Shown: positions 1-7,200 of the stretch, in pieces
Position numbering within the stretch: the stretch's first letter is position 1
How the letters are laid out: each line of letters starts with the position of its first letter
NCBI GenBank assembly: GCA_021741085.1
Contig: JAIOYM010000051.1
Span: 1 to 7,462 of the forward strand
Source of the DNA: Rickettsiaceae bacterium
GTDB lineage: Bacteria > Pseudomonadota > Alphaproteobacteria > Rickettsiales > Rickettsiaceae
DNA: 7,462 bases
Reading direction: 5' to 3'
Program-made: the position numbers and the translations under genes
Notes under the pieces: generated by a model
Databases searched by the model: none
Told to the model about the DNA's origin: nothing
What the model saw: the letters and a program-made list of their open reading frames with translations, nothing else

Positions 1-687
1 GGTGGAATTAGGAGGGTAGTTATAAAGTTGTCTTCGGCTTTTGCCACGATGTCTTATGATAATAAATTTATTATCGTAGGTGGGGCTGCATTAAATTATA
101 GCTTAGCTCAATTTGCCCTTCAACATTCAATAGCTAACTTAGAATTTTTATGCGGTATTCCGGGTTCATTGGGTGGAAGTATATTCATGAATGCTGGTTG
201 CTATGGTTGGGAAATGAAAGATATTATTTCAGAAATTTCTTTGTTGGACAGAAATGGCAACATAGTTAATTTGCGAACTAATGAAATAAATTTTAGTTAT
301 CGTAATTCCAATATAGCTAAAGACTTTGTTATAATAGCAGCAAAATTAATAGCAACAAAAGGGGATTTCGACTCTATAAAAAGACGTATGGAGCAAATAA
401 CTAGTGAGCGCAACATTTCGCAGCCTTATAGCGCAAAAACCGCTGGCAGCACTTTCATGAACCCACCAAATAACAAGGCATGGCAATTGATAGAATCGGT
501 AGGATTAAGGGGTTTTAAAATCGGTGATGGAAGTTTTTCTGAAAAACATTGTAATTTTTTGATTAATAGCGGTGATGCTAAAGCTAAAGATCTAGAAGAT
601 TTAGCTGAATTAGCTATAAAAAAAGTAAAAGAAAAGCATAATATTGAGTTAATTTGGGAAGTTAAAAGATTAGGGGATTATGAGTAA
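1..687 (+). CDS. murB: UDP-N-acetylenolpyruvoylglucosamine reductase MurB (5' partial)
   Basis: Cytoplasmic FAD enzyme that reduces UDP-GlcNAc-enolpyruvate to UDP-MurNAc with NADPH, the second committed step of peptidoglycan precursor synthesis. The reading frame is open from the first base. The codons before the TTG at 28 encode GGIRRVVIKL, which continues the FAD-binding domain, so that TTG is internal and roughly 70 N-terminal residues lie upstream (type II MurB is usually near 300 residues; 228 are seen here). Counting from base 1, visible motifs are the FAD-domain stretch GIPGSLGGSIFMNAG (encoded near 157-201), the SYRNS substrate-arginine motif (Arg101), the AGSTFMNP motif whose Ser150 is the expected proton donor, SEKHCNFLIN, and a C-terminal IWEVKRLG whose Glu220 matches the family's catalytic Glu. 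The stop overlaps the ddl start (ATGAGTAA), indicating co-transcription. murC is expected immediately upstream but is not visible. Identity is secure; only the start is unknown. Confidence 0.96.
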   Translation, partial: GGIRRVVIKLSSAFATMSYDNKFIIVGGAALNYSLAQFALQHSIANLEFLCGIPGSLGGSIFMNAGCYGWEMKDIISEISLLDRNGNIVNLRTNEINFSYRNSNIAKDFVIIAAKLIATKGDFDSIKRRMEQITSERNISQPYSAKTAGSTFMNPPNNKAWQLIESVGLRGFKIGDGSFSEKHCNFLINSGDAKAKDLEDLAELAIKKVKEKHNIELIWEVKRLGDYE

Positions 688-1660
688 CGTAAATAATCAA
701 AAATATTATAAAAAACGCAGCTTAGTAGAAAAAATATCTAATAGCGGAAGTAAACATATAGCTTTGGTATATGGAGGGATGTCTTCAGAGTATGAAGTTT
801 CTGTAATATCAGCACAAACTTTCAAAAAAGCATGTTTAGAATTAGGTTATCAGTTGACGATGATTGATATGGGGGCTGATATAGCAGAAGTCATAGCTAA
901 CCAAGTTAAGCCCGATATAGTTTTTAATAGCCTTCATGGTACTTACGGTGAAGATGGTTGCCTGCCTGGAATATTAAATATTTTAAAGATACCATATACT
1001 CATTCTGGTTTAAAATCTAGCGCCGTAGCTTTTGACAAAATTTTAACAAAATATATAGCTGCAAGTTTGAATATTGATTCAATTGGGTATAAGATTATTA
1101 CTAAAAGGGATAATCTGGATCGAGATCCAATGTCTAGACCATACGTAATAAAACCTACATCTGAAGGCTCTAGTGTAGGTGTTGAAATAATATTTGAAGA
1201 AACAGACTTTAATTTTAAACATTATCCATTTTCATTTGGCAATAAAATTATAGTAGAAGAATATATAAAAGGTCGAGAAATGCAAGTAGCTTTGCTTAAT
1301 GGCAAAGCTTTAGGTGCTTTAGAACTAAAATTCGTTAAAGGCAAAAAATTTTATGATTATGAAGCAAAATATACTGAAGGTTTTGCTCAGCATATAATGC
1401 CAGCTGTTTTATCTGAAGATAAATATATGGAATTGTTGCTTTTATCAGAAAAGATATATAATGCAATTGGTTGCAGAGGTCTAGCTCGTGGTGAATTCAT
1501 TTTATGCGACAAAACAAATAAATTCTTCTTTTTAGAAATAAATGCCCACCCAGGTTTCACAGATCTTTCCATTTGTCCTGAGATTGCTAACTATGTTGGT
1601 ATAAGTTTAAATGAATTAGTACAGCAAATGATAGAGTCGGCTGCGTATGATGAAGATTAA
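680..1660 (+). CDS. ddl: D-alanine--D-alanine ligase
   Basis: Cytoplasmic ATP-grasp ligase that joins two D-alanines using ATP, giving the dipeptide that MurF adds to the peptidoglycan stem peptide. The product has 326 residues. The N-terminal domain carries YGGMSSEYEVS (31-41; Glu37 corresponds to the substrate-contacting Glu15 of E. coli DdlB), LHGTYGEDG (85-93) and PYTHSG (105-110). The ATP-grasp part has KPTSEGSSVG (158-167), YDYEAKY (225-231), and the metal ligands Glu286 and Asn288 in LEINAHPG. The third metal ligand, Asp257 in E. coli, is Glu272 here (RGEF), which should still bind Mg2+. The protein begins with about 25 residues before the first beta strand that E. coli DdlB lacks. I kept this start because the ATG sits inside the murB stop (8-base overlap) with AGGGGA just upstream, although that Shine-Dalgarno is only 2-3 bases from the ATG. 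Its end overlaps ftsQ by 14 bases. Identity is very secure. Confidence 0.97.
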   Translation: MSNVNNQKYYKKRSLVEKISNSGSKHIALVYGGMSSEYEVSVISAQTFKKACLELGYQLTMIDMGADIAEVIANQVKPDIVFNSLHGTYGEDGCLPGILNILKIPYTHSGLKSSAVAFDKILTKYIAASLNIDSIGYKIITKRDNLDRDPMSRPYVIKPTSEGSSVGVEIIFEETDFNFKHYPFSFGNKIIVEEYIKGREMQVALLNGKALGALELKFVKGKKFYDYEAKYTEGFAQHIMPAVLSEDKYMELLLLSEKIYNAIGCRGLARGEFILCDKTNKFFFLEINAHPGFTDLSICPEIANYVGISLNELVQQMIESAAYDED

Positions 1661-2414
1661 TTTCAATTTAAAAAGAAAAATAAAGAAATATGTTTTCTTT
1701 AGCTTTTGTGTTTTAGTGTTTGCACTATCTAGTATTTTCTATTTCATATTTTTTACCAACTATTTCACCAATGTTAAGAAAGAAGCGTTTTCATATTTTC
1801 AAGATAAGACAGCAGAATTAGGATTTGAGTTGAATAAGGTAGAGATAGAGGGTCAAAATAATACTAAAGTAGAGTATATTTTAAATGCTCTAAATTTAGA
1901 TCATGGAACTCCAATTTTTAGTATAGATATAGATCAAGTTAAAGACGCGTTGGAGTCTAATGATTGGGTGCGCTCAGCTATTGTTTTGAGGAAATTACCT
2001 AATATAATATATGTGGGATTGTTAGAACGCAAAGCCATAGCCTTGTGGCAATACAAGAATAATATTAGTTTGGTTGATGATACTGGATATTCTATTGCTA
2101 TAGATACCCCTAAGTTGTATAAGAACCTAATCTATGTTGTGGGCTCTGATGCTAATATTTACGCGAAATCATTGGTTGATCTAGTATCAACAAATGATAG
2201 ATTAAGGGGTAGAATAATTTCAGCGGTACGTTATGGGCAAAGAAGATGGAATTTGATATTAGATGAGAATATAACTGTAAAAATGCCAGAAAATGATATA
2301 GCAAGAGCTTGGAAATATCTTGTGCGTATGGATGAAGAAAATAAATTGTTTGGGCAGCAATTAAAGGTAATAGATTTATTGGACCCCAAACGTTATTTTT
2401 TTGAACAATATTAG
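1647..2414 (+). CDS. ftsQ: Cell division protein FtsQ
   Basis: Bitopic inner-membrane divisome protein, which in other bacteria links early and late division proteins through FtsB and FtsL. The product has 255 residues, in the family's usual range. It shows the expected order: a basic cytoplasmic N-terminus (KINFNLKRKIKK, 3-14), one strongly hydrophobic membrane segment at about 15-37, and a POTRA domain at about 60-128 (VEIEGQNNT, then the DWVRSAIVLRKLPN strand and turn at 106-119). The beta domain follows, with LLERKAIALWQ (125-135), LVDDTGY (142-148) and the terminal VIDLLDPKRYFF. Two ATGs lie in tandem (1647 and 1650), and either could be used. No strong Shine-Dalgarno is visible, so translation is probably coupled to the overlapping ddl. 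It is the last gene of the murB-ddl-ftsQ block here; a hairpin and then a photolyase follow where ftsA would often stand. Confidence 0.93.
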   Translation: MMKINFNLKRKIKKYVFFSFCVLVFALSSIFYFIFFTNYFTNVKKEAFSYFQDKTAELGFELNKVEIEGQNNTKVEYILNALNLDHGTPIFSIDIDQVKDALESNDWVRSAIVLRKLPNIIYVGLLERKAIALWQYKNNISLVDDTGYSIAIDTPKLYKNLIYVVGSDANIYAKSLVDLVSTNDRLRGRIISAVRYGQRRWNLILDENITVKMPENDIARAWKYLVRMDEENKLFGQQLKVIDLLDPKRYFFEQY

Positions 2415-2426
2415 CTAAAAGATGGT

Positions 2427-2467
2427 AAAAAAACTTTAGTCATTTAGGTGAACGTGAGTTTTTTTAT
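2427..2467 (+). terminator. Candidate rho-independent terminator after ftsQ
   Basis: AAAAAAACT (2427-2435) pairs with AGTTTTTTT (2457-2465), a 9-bp stem that can be extended inward with mismatches, for example through GT/AC and TCA/TGA pairs in the 21-base loop. The right arm is itself the T tract. It begins 13 bases after the ftsQ stop and lies before phrB, so it would end the cell-wall transcript. Because the arms are A and T runs it could act in both directions. The stem is AT-rich and weak, so confidence is moderate. Confidence 0.5.
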
Positions 2468-2501
2468 AAGAACATCAAATTTTTTAATTGTTACTGCAAA
2501 C

Positions 2502-2506
2502 AAGGG
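2502..2506 (+). promoter_or_regulatory. Shine-Dalgarno site of phrB
   Basis: AAGGG lies 6 bases before the ATG at 2513 in an otherwise AT-rich leader. It is the best-placed ribosome binding site in the window and supports that start. It also suggests the photolyase is translated independently of ftsQ. A TATAAG hexamer at 2465-2470 could be a -10 box, but I see no matching -35. Confidence 0.55.
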
Positions 2507-2512
2507 TAAATT

Positions 2513-3937
2513 ATGAATACAGCAAAAATACTAGTATGGTTTAGACAAGATCTAAGGTTGATAGATAATCCAGCTCTTTATTATGCAGCTTCAGCCGGCG
2601 AAGTAGTTCCCATATATATAATTGATGAAAATGAAAATAAAGGCGCTGCAAGTAATTGTTGGTTGTATCATTCATTAGAATCATTGAATAAGTCTTTGCA
2701 AGATAAACTAAATATATTTCATGCAAACCCTTTGGAGATTATTCAAAAACTGATTCAAGATTATAAAATTACTGCTGTGTATTGGAATCGTTGCTACGAA
2801 CCAGATAGTATTGCTAGAGATTCGGAAATAAAGAATTATCTACAAGAAATAGGAATTGAATGTAAAACTTTTAATGCCTCGCTTCTTTGGGAGCCTTGGA
2901 ATGTATTAAAAGACGATAAAACCAGTTACAAAGTTTTTACGCCATATTATCGTAATGGATGTTTGCGCAAAGAATCTCCTAGGCAGCCTTTGCCTAAACC
3001 AGACAATTTAATTTTAGCGGATAATAAGTACCAATATGATTTATCAGCGTTGCAAAAATTTAGTTCAAAAAACTGGTCTTTAAAAATTATGCAGCATTGG
3101 GAAGTTGGCGAAGAAAAAGCTCAACAGAAACTCTATGATTTCATTGATAATGGTTTGGATAATTATAAAGAAGGGCGTAATTTCCCTCATTTAAAAAACA
3201 CATCTTCTTTATCCCCATATTTACATTTTGGTGAAATTTCTCCTAACATAATGTGGCATGCGGTTAAAATGGCGGAGGAGAGTAGGGGTATTGATAACAA
3301 AGACGTTGATCATTTTCTAAGCGAGTTAGGTTGGCGAGAGTTTTCTTATTATTTGTTATACCATTTTCCACATTTACCGAAACAAAATTTTCAATCCAAA
3401 TTTGATAATTTTCCATGGGAGCATAACGAAGCTTTATTTGATGCGTGGAAAAGGGGGGGGACTGGTTATCCTATGGTGGATGCTGGTATGAGACAATTAT
3501 GGCAAACTGGTTATATGCATAACCGTGTACGTATGATTGTTGGATCTTTTTTAGTAAAGAATTTATTGATAGATTGGCGTAAAGGTCAAGACTGGTTTTG
3601 GGATTGCTTGGTGGATGCTGATCTTGCGAGCAACAGTGCTGGTTGGCAATGGATAGCTGGAAGCGGTGCAGACGCAGCGCCATATTTTAGAATCTTTAAT
3701 CCAGTAACCCAAGGTGAAAAGTTTGATGCTAACGGTGATTATACAAGGCATTTTATACCAGAACTTGCCAATCTTCCAAAAGAATATCTTTTTAATCCCT
3801 ATAAAGCGCCAGATCATATTTTGATTCAAGCCGGCATTAAATTAGGCGAAACTTATCCAAAACCTATAATATCTATTGATGGCTCTAGAGAAAGGGCTCT
3901 TTTAGCATACAAAAATTTACAACCAACTATTGATTAG
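2513..3937 (+). CDS. phrB: Deoxyribodipyrimidine photolyase (class I CPD photolyase)
   Basis: Light-driven, FAD-dependent repair enzyme that splits cyclobutane pyrimidine dimers in DNA. The product has 474 residues (E. coli PhrB has 472). The N-terminal alpha/beta antenna domain opens with VWFRQDLRLIDNPAL (8-22). The C-terminal helical FAD domain has LGWREF, TGYPMVDAGMRQL (317-329), MHNRVRM (335-341), DADLASN (368-374) and DAAPYFRIFNP (387-397). Trp302, Trp355 and Trp378 are spaced exactly like the electron-transfer triad Trp306, Trp359 and Trp382 of E. coli, and Asn374 matches Asn378 next to the flavin N5. These residues favour a true CPD photolyase over a cryptochrome. The antenna cofactor (folate or deazaflavin) cannot be told. 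The frame is intact, but codons 314-316 contain a run of eight G (3453-3460). The gene has its own Shine-Dalgarno and lies between ftsQ and a secretion gene, so it looks like a separate transcription unit. Codon use is AT-rich like its neighbours. Confidence 0.96.
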   Translation: MNTAKILVWFRQDLRLIDNPALYYAASAGEVVPIYIIDENENKGAASNCWLYHSLESLNKSLQDKLNIFHANPLEIIQKLIQDYKITAVYWNRCYEPDSIARDSEIKNYLQEIGIECKTFNASLLWEPWNVLKDDKTSYKVFTPYYRNGCLRKESPRQPLPKPDNLILADNKYQYDLSALQKFSSKNWSLKIMQHWEVGEEKAQQKLYDFIDNGLDNYKEGRNFPHLKNTSSLSPYLHFGEISPNIMWHAVKMAEESRGIDNKDVDHFLSELGWREFSYYLLYHFPHLPKQNFQSKFDNFPWEHNEALFDAWKRGGTGYPMVDAGMRQLWQTGYMHNRVRMIVGSFLVKNLLIDWRKGQDWFWDCLVDADLASNSAGWQWIAGSGADAAPYFRIFNPVTQGEKFDANGDYTRHFIPELANLPKEYLFNPYKAPDHILIQAGIKLGETYPKPIISIDGSRERALLAYKNLQPTID

Positions 3938-4106
3938 TTCAATTTCTTAGCTATGTTAAAGCAACAATTTGCTGCAGCGACTTAGTTTTTTTATATTTTT
4001 ATTTGAATGTCTTTAGATTTATCTCGATTTTTGGTAGAATTTTAAAAAAGCTTTTTAAATTGGTAAATGATATAAATTCTATTTTAAAATGAATCGCTGC
4101 GAGTAG

Positions 4107-4138
4107 ACTTACTAATAACAAATGGTAAGTTATTTTTT
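4107..4138 (+). terminator. Terminator-like stem with an alternative pairing
   Basis: ACTTAC (4107-4112) can pair with GTAAGT (4125-4130) and is followed by TA and T6. Alternatively AATAAC (4114-4119) can pair with GTTATT (4129-4134), followed by T4. The two stems share bases 4129-4130 and cannot both form. It could terminate read-through from phrB. Six-bp AT-rich stems are weak, so this may be chance. Confidence 0.25.
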
Positions 4139-4161
4139 GTGTTTGTTTTATTGCGGAGACC

Positions 4162-4189
4162 TTGACTGTAAGCTTTTGTCAGCTTTACT
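4162..4189 (+). promoter_or_regulatory. Candidate sigma-70 promoter for virB6 with a palindrome in the spacer
   Basis: TTGACT (4162-4167) matches five of six bases of the -35 consensus, and TTTACT (4184-4189) matches four of six of the -10, with a 16-base spacer. The spacer and -10 region hold an imperfect inverted repeat, GTAAGCT (4168-4174) and AGCTTTAC (4181-4188), one base longer in the right arm, where a repressor could sit. Transcription would start near 4195, about 90 bases before the virB6 GTG. In such AT-rich DNA partial promoter matches are common. Confidence 0.35.
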
Positions 4190-4193
4190 GATC

Positions 4194-4265
4194 ATGAAAT
4201 ATTTATTAGTTAGTGCTGTTTTACTCAGGGGTTTAATAAAAAATTGTAAACCCCATATGAAATAA
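4194..4265 (+). CDS. Possible 23-residue leader ORF upstream of virB6
   Basis: ATG to TAA encoding MKYLLVSAVLL followed by RGLIKNCKPHMK: a basic start, a short hydrophobic stretch and a basic tail, resembling a truncated signal peptide. It has no Shine-Dalgarno, and its ATG coincides with the predicted transcript start, so it would be leaderless if translated. Its TAA overlaps the ATG of a 9-codon ORF (4265-4294, MFKSLVAWK), which in turn overlaps the virB6 GTG at 4285. It contains the whole 4228-4254 inverted repeat. It could be a leader peptide, the remnant of another gene's signal sequence, or chance. Confidence 0.15.
   Translation: MKYLLVSAVLLRGLIKNCKPHMK
4228..4254 (+). repeat. Perfect 8-bp inverted repeat upstream of virB6
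   Basis: GGGGTTTA (4228-4235) and TAAACCCC (4247-4254) are exact complements separated by 11 A/T-rich bases. This is the strongest dyad in the window and its G4/C4 ends stand out in AT-rich DNA. No T tract follows, so it is not a standard terminator. Lying 30 bases before the virB6 GTG, it could be an operator or an mRNA hairpin affecting translation or stability. Confidence 0.6.
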
Positions 4266-4284
4266 TGTTTAAAAGCCTAGTAGC

Positions 4285-7200
4285 GTGGAAATAAAGAAGC
4301 TTACTCGTAATAATTTTTTTTACTCATTAATGCATAAGACTCTGGCAATATTGATGCTATTGTCTATTTCTGGATGTTATCAAGACATGTGTATAGAAGC
4401 AGATGACTTTGGTGCTCCGAATGTTACTGTACCAGTTTTTACAAATTCTTCTGCTATAGGCGGAGTAGAAGATTCAGAATTTGTTCCTTGGATTGATTCG
4501 GGCTATATTCTAGATGGCAGCAACCTGGTTTTAGTAGTTAAAAACTGGACTTATGGAAAGCAATCCAATAGTGCGGATCAATTGTCTGCTTGGTCTCCCT
4601 GGTATGCAAATTTTGATAAGGACAAGGGGCTTTTACCCACAATGGTACAACGATTTCCCGACTGTCAATTCACCTCTTCTCAAGGTGTTTCAAATTACAA
4701 AGTAGCCAATCCCCCTTGTTTGATGAAGCAAGGCAAAGGTCTTTATGCGGCCATAGCAAGCAAGTTTTACGATATTAATGGCTCTGATAGCTCTAAACAA
4801 TTCCCTGATACTAGTAGCGCGGTTGCATTACATCTTGGAGAAACTCTTTCTACACCTCTACAAGATGTTGATAATGACGGTAATTTAATACCCGCTGGTG
4901 GTTTGATATTCGATTTTAATAATAGCGAAAATACTACTGCTAAAGGCTTCTTACAAGATGGAGCAAAATTATATTTTAAAATACTAGACAGTTATTATGG
5001 CGATAATTCTGGCCAATATATAGTAAAGATTAAGTCTGGTGTACAAACATCAAGTTCCGATCCCATAACTACTATCGTATCTTTAGTCAAAGGTGTACTG
5101 TTTGGAGTTACCCCATCCTCTGACGCTGGATATTTTGATCGATCCAGTATAGATAAAAAAGGTGTTATTTTCAGCATATTTGATAATATTGTTAGTGTTC
5201 CGTCTTTTAAAAATACGGTAAAGCTTTTACTGACTTTGTATATTGCATTTCTGGGTATCGGTTTTACAGTTGGGCTTATTCAAATTAATGCAAACGATCT
5301 CATGAAGCGTTATTTCAAAATATGCTTACTGAGTATTTTGATATCAGAAAATTCATGGCAATTTTTTTATGATTATTTTTTCACATTTTTTATAGATGGT
5401 AGTCAACAAATAATAAATCTTATACAGAAAGCCGGTAATACTGGTCCAGGCTCAAATAATATTATAACTCTAATGCTTGCCCCTCAAACGTTAATAAAAT
5501 TGTTTTCTTTATTATTTGTTTCTTGGGATGGATTTATATATATAATTCTCTATTTCATATGTTTTTGTTTTTTGTTTGTAACAATTTTTAAGGCGTATTT
5601 GGTTTACCTTAATGCTCTAATACTAATGGGTATAGTAATAGCAACGGGACCTATTTTTCTTTGTTTCATGTTATTTAAAGCAACCGAAGCTTTTTTTAAA
5701 AATTGGATGCAGCAACTAGTTTCATATAGCTTACAGCCAGTAATTTTATTTACAGGCATTACGTTTATGTCTATGATAGTAAGGCACCAAATTTATACTA
5801 CTTTGGGTTTTAAAGTTTGCAAAGTAGAATTCCCAAAATTGAGTAACGATATACAAAAAGCCATGACTATTAGTGATAGTTTTTTTAAATCTTCTATTTT
5901 TTATTGGTGGATTCCAAAACCCGACGGTATTCCGCAAGGCACTACTTTAACGAATGTTTTGGTACCTGAGGCCCATTTTCAAACAACACCAGGTTCAGAT
6001 AAGCCAGCATCAAATGAAATATGTAAAGGTAATCCTTCGTATAACAACGGCGCCTATGCTGTAAATACAGACGCTTCTAAATCAACTTACTGTCAAGCTT
6101 ACGGATGTACCGAAAAAAGAGTAGCAGAATTTCCTTTTCTTGATCCAAACATACCTCAAGATTGCGATAGATTAAATTTTATATATCAAAATAATAGCTT
6201 GAGGCAAAATTATTGGAATATCTTATTCTTAGCAGTATTAATATGGTTGATTTCCAAGTTTAACGAAGTTGCCGTAGGTATAGCAAATACTATATCTGGA
6301 GCCTTAAATTTTGGAAGGGCCCCTACAGTTGATACACAGGGTGCTGCTGAAAGAGCATATGCAGGTATAAAATCAGAAATATCTAACAGTGCGCCCGCTA
6401 ATTATGCAAGAAACGCAGTGCGGGGTCTTGTACAAAGTACTTATGATAAGACGATTGGTGCTGGTGTAGCTGCAGTTAAGGATCGGTATGAGCAATTTAA
6501 AGAAAATCAATATCCAAAGAAAATACAAGCTGCAGCTACAGCTGATTTAAAGAAGTTACAAGATATCAGTGGCAAGATGGAGTCGTTTAAACAACTTGGT
6601 GATGGGCTAAAAGGTAAATTTGCCGATAGCTTCAAAGACATCAAGGGTAAAGATGGCAAAGCTCTTGATGGGCAAGGCTTAATAGATGCTTTGTCTAAAA
6701 AAAGCAGTATGCGAAATACAGAAGCAGGCGTCAAAATGAAAGGGGGCTTAAGAACTCTTTTAACGGGTAAGCGAGATACAAAACTTATGCATAACGAAGC
6801 AGCTCTTGCTGTTTATGGCAAAAAATTTACTCAGCTTTCGGAAGAACAAAAAGCCAGAGTAAAAGGATTTGTATCAGATAATGCTAAGGAAATAAATCAA
6901 CTTAGACAAATGAAAAAATATAGCAGCGCTAAAAAAGCTTTTGCAAAAGAAAGTCAAGCTTTAAAAGACATGTACGCTAGCGGAAAAGATTACTCTAAGA
7001 TAGAACTTAATTCTGACAAGAATTTAGACGCTGCATTGAAGTCTCTTGTAAAAGAGGCGCGTCTAGATTTACTTAAACCTAAAGCAGACTCAAAGGATAG
7101 TCTAAAACAACAAAAATCAGAAGAGTTGTATAAATCAAACTTACTAAGCGATTCTAATGGTAGCTTAGATAATGTTAGAGCTAAGTTAAAGGATAATTTA

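Larger units (their letters stand above)
3938..4284. other. 347-base intergenic region between phrB and virB6
   Basis: I see no gene longer than 23 codons, no tRNA and no insertion-sequence remnant here. The phrB-proximal part (about 3960-3992) has a 5-bp stem AGCAA/TTGCT with a 4-base loop. A 12-base spacer separates it from a T7 run at 3986-3992, which is a poor terminator. The middle is very AT-rich, with the palindrome AAAAAGCTTTTT (4045-4056) flanked by the 7-bp inverted repeat TAGAATT/AATTCTA (4035-4041 and 4075-4081). The distal part holds the stem-loops, candidate promoter and micro-ORFs listed separately. The length and density of dyads suggest it carries the control region of the downstream virB6 gene. 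Confidence 0.6.

Noticed and set aside
28..30. TTG at 28 as the start of murB
   Set aside because: The frame is open back to base 1 and the codons before 28 encode conserved MurB sequence, so this codon is internal to a gene cut by the window edge.
1387..1572. Minus-strand ORF of 61 residues within ddl
   Set aside because: It lies wholly antisense to a confidently identified gene and shows no recognisable motif.
2541..3829. Minus-strand ORFs (2541-2726, 3471-3683, 3563-3829) within phrB
   Set aside because: All are antisense to the photolyase, two overlap each other, and none resembles a known protein.
3952..3984. Ten-codon ORF MLKQQFAAAT just after phrB
   Set aside because: It is too short, has no ribosome binding site and overlaps a weak stem-loop; most likely chance.
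3938..4284. tRNA, CRISPR or insertion-sequence remnant in the long gap
   Set aside because: I found no cloverleaf with a CCA-adjacent acceptor, no spaced direct repeats and no transposase fragment or flanking target duplications.
4995..6734. Minus-strand ORFs (4995-5177, 5746-5937, 6507-6734) within virB6
   Set aside because: They are antisense shadows of the long VirB6 frame, with no start signals or recognisable domains.
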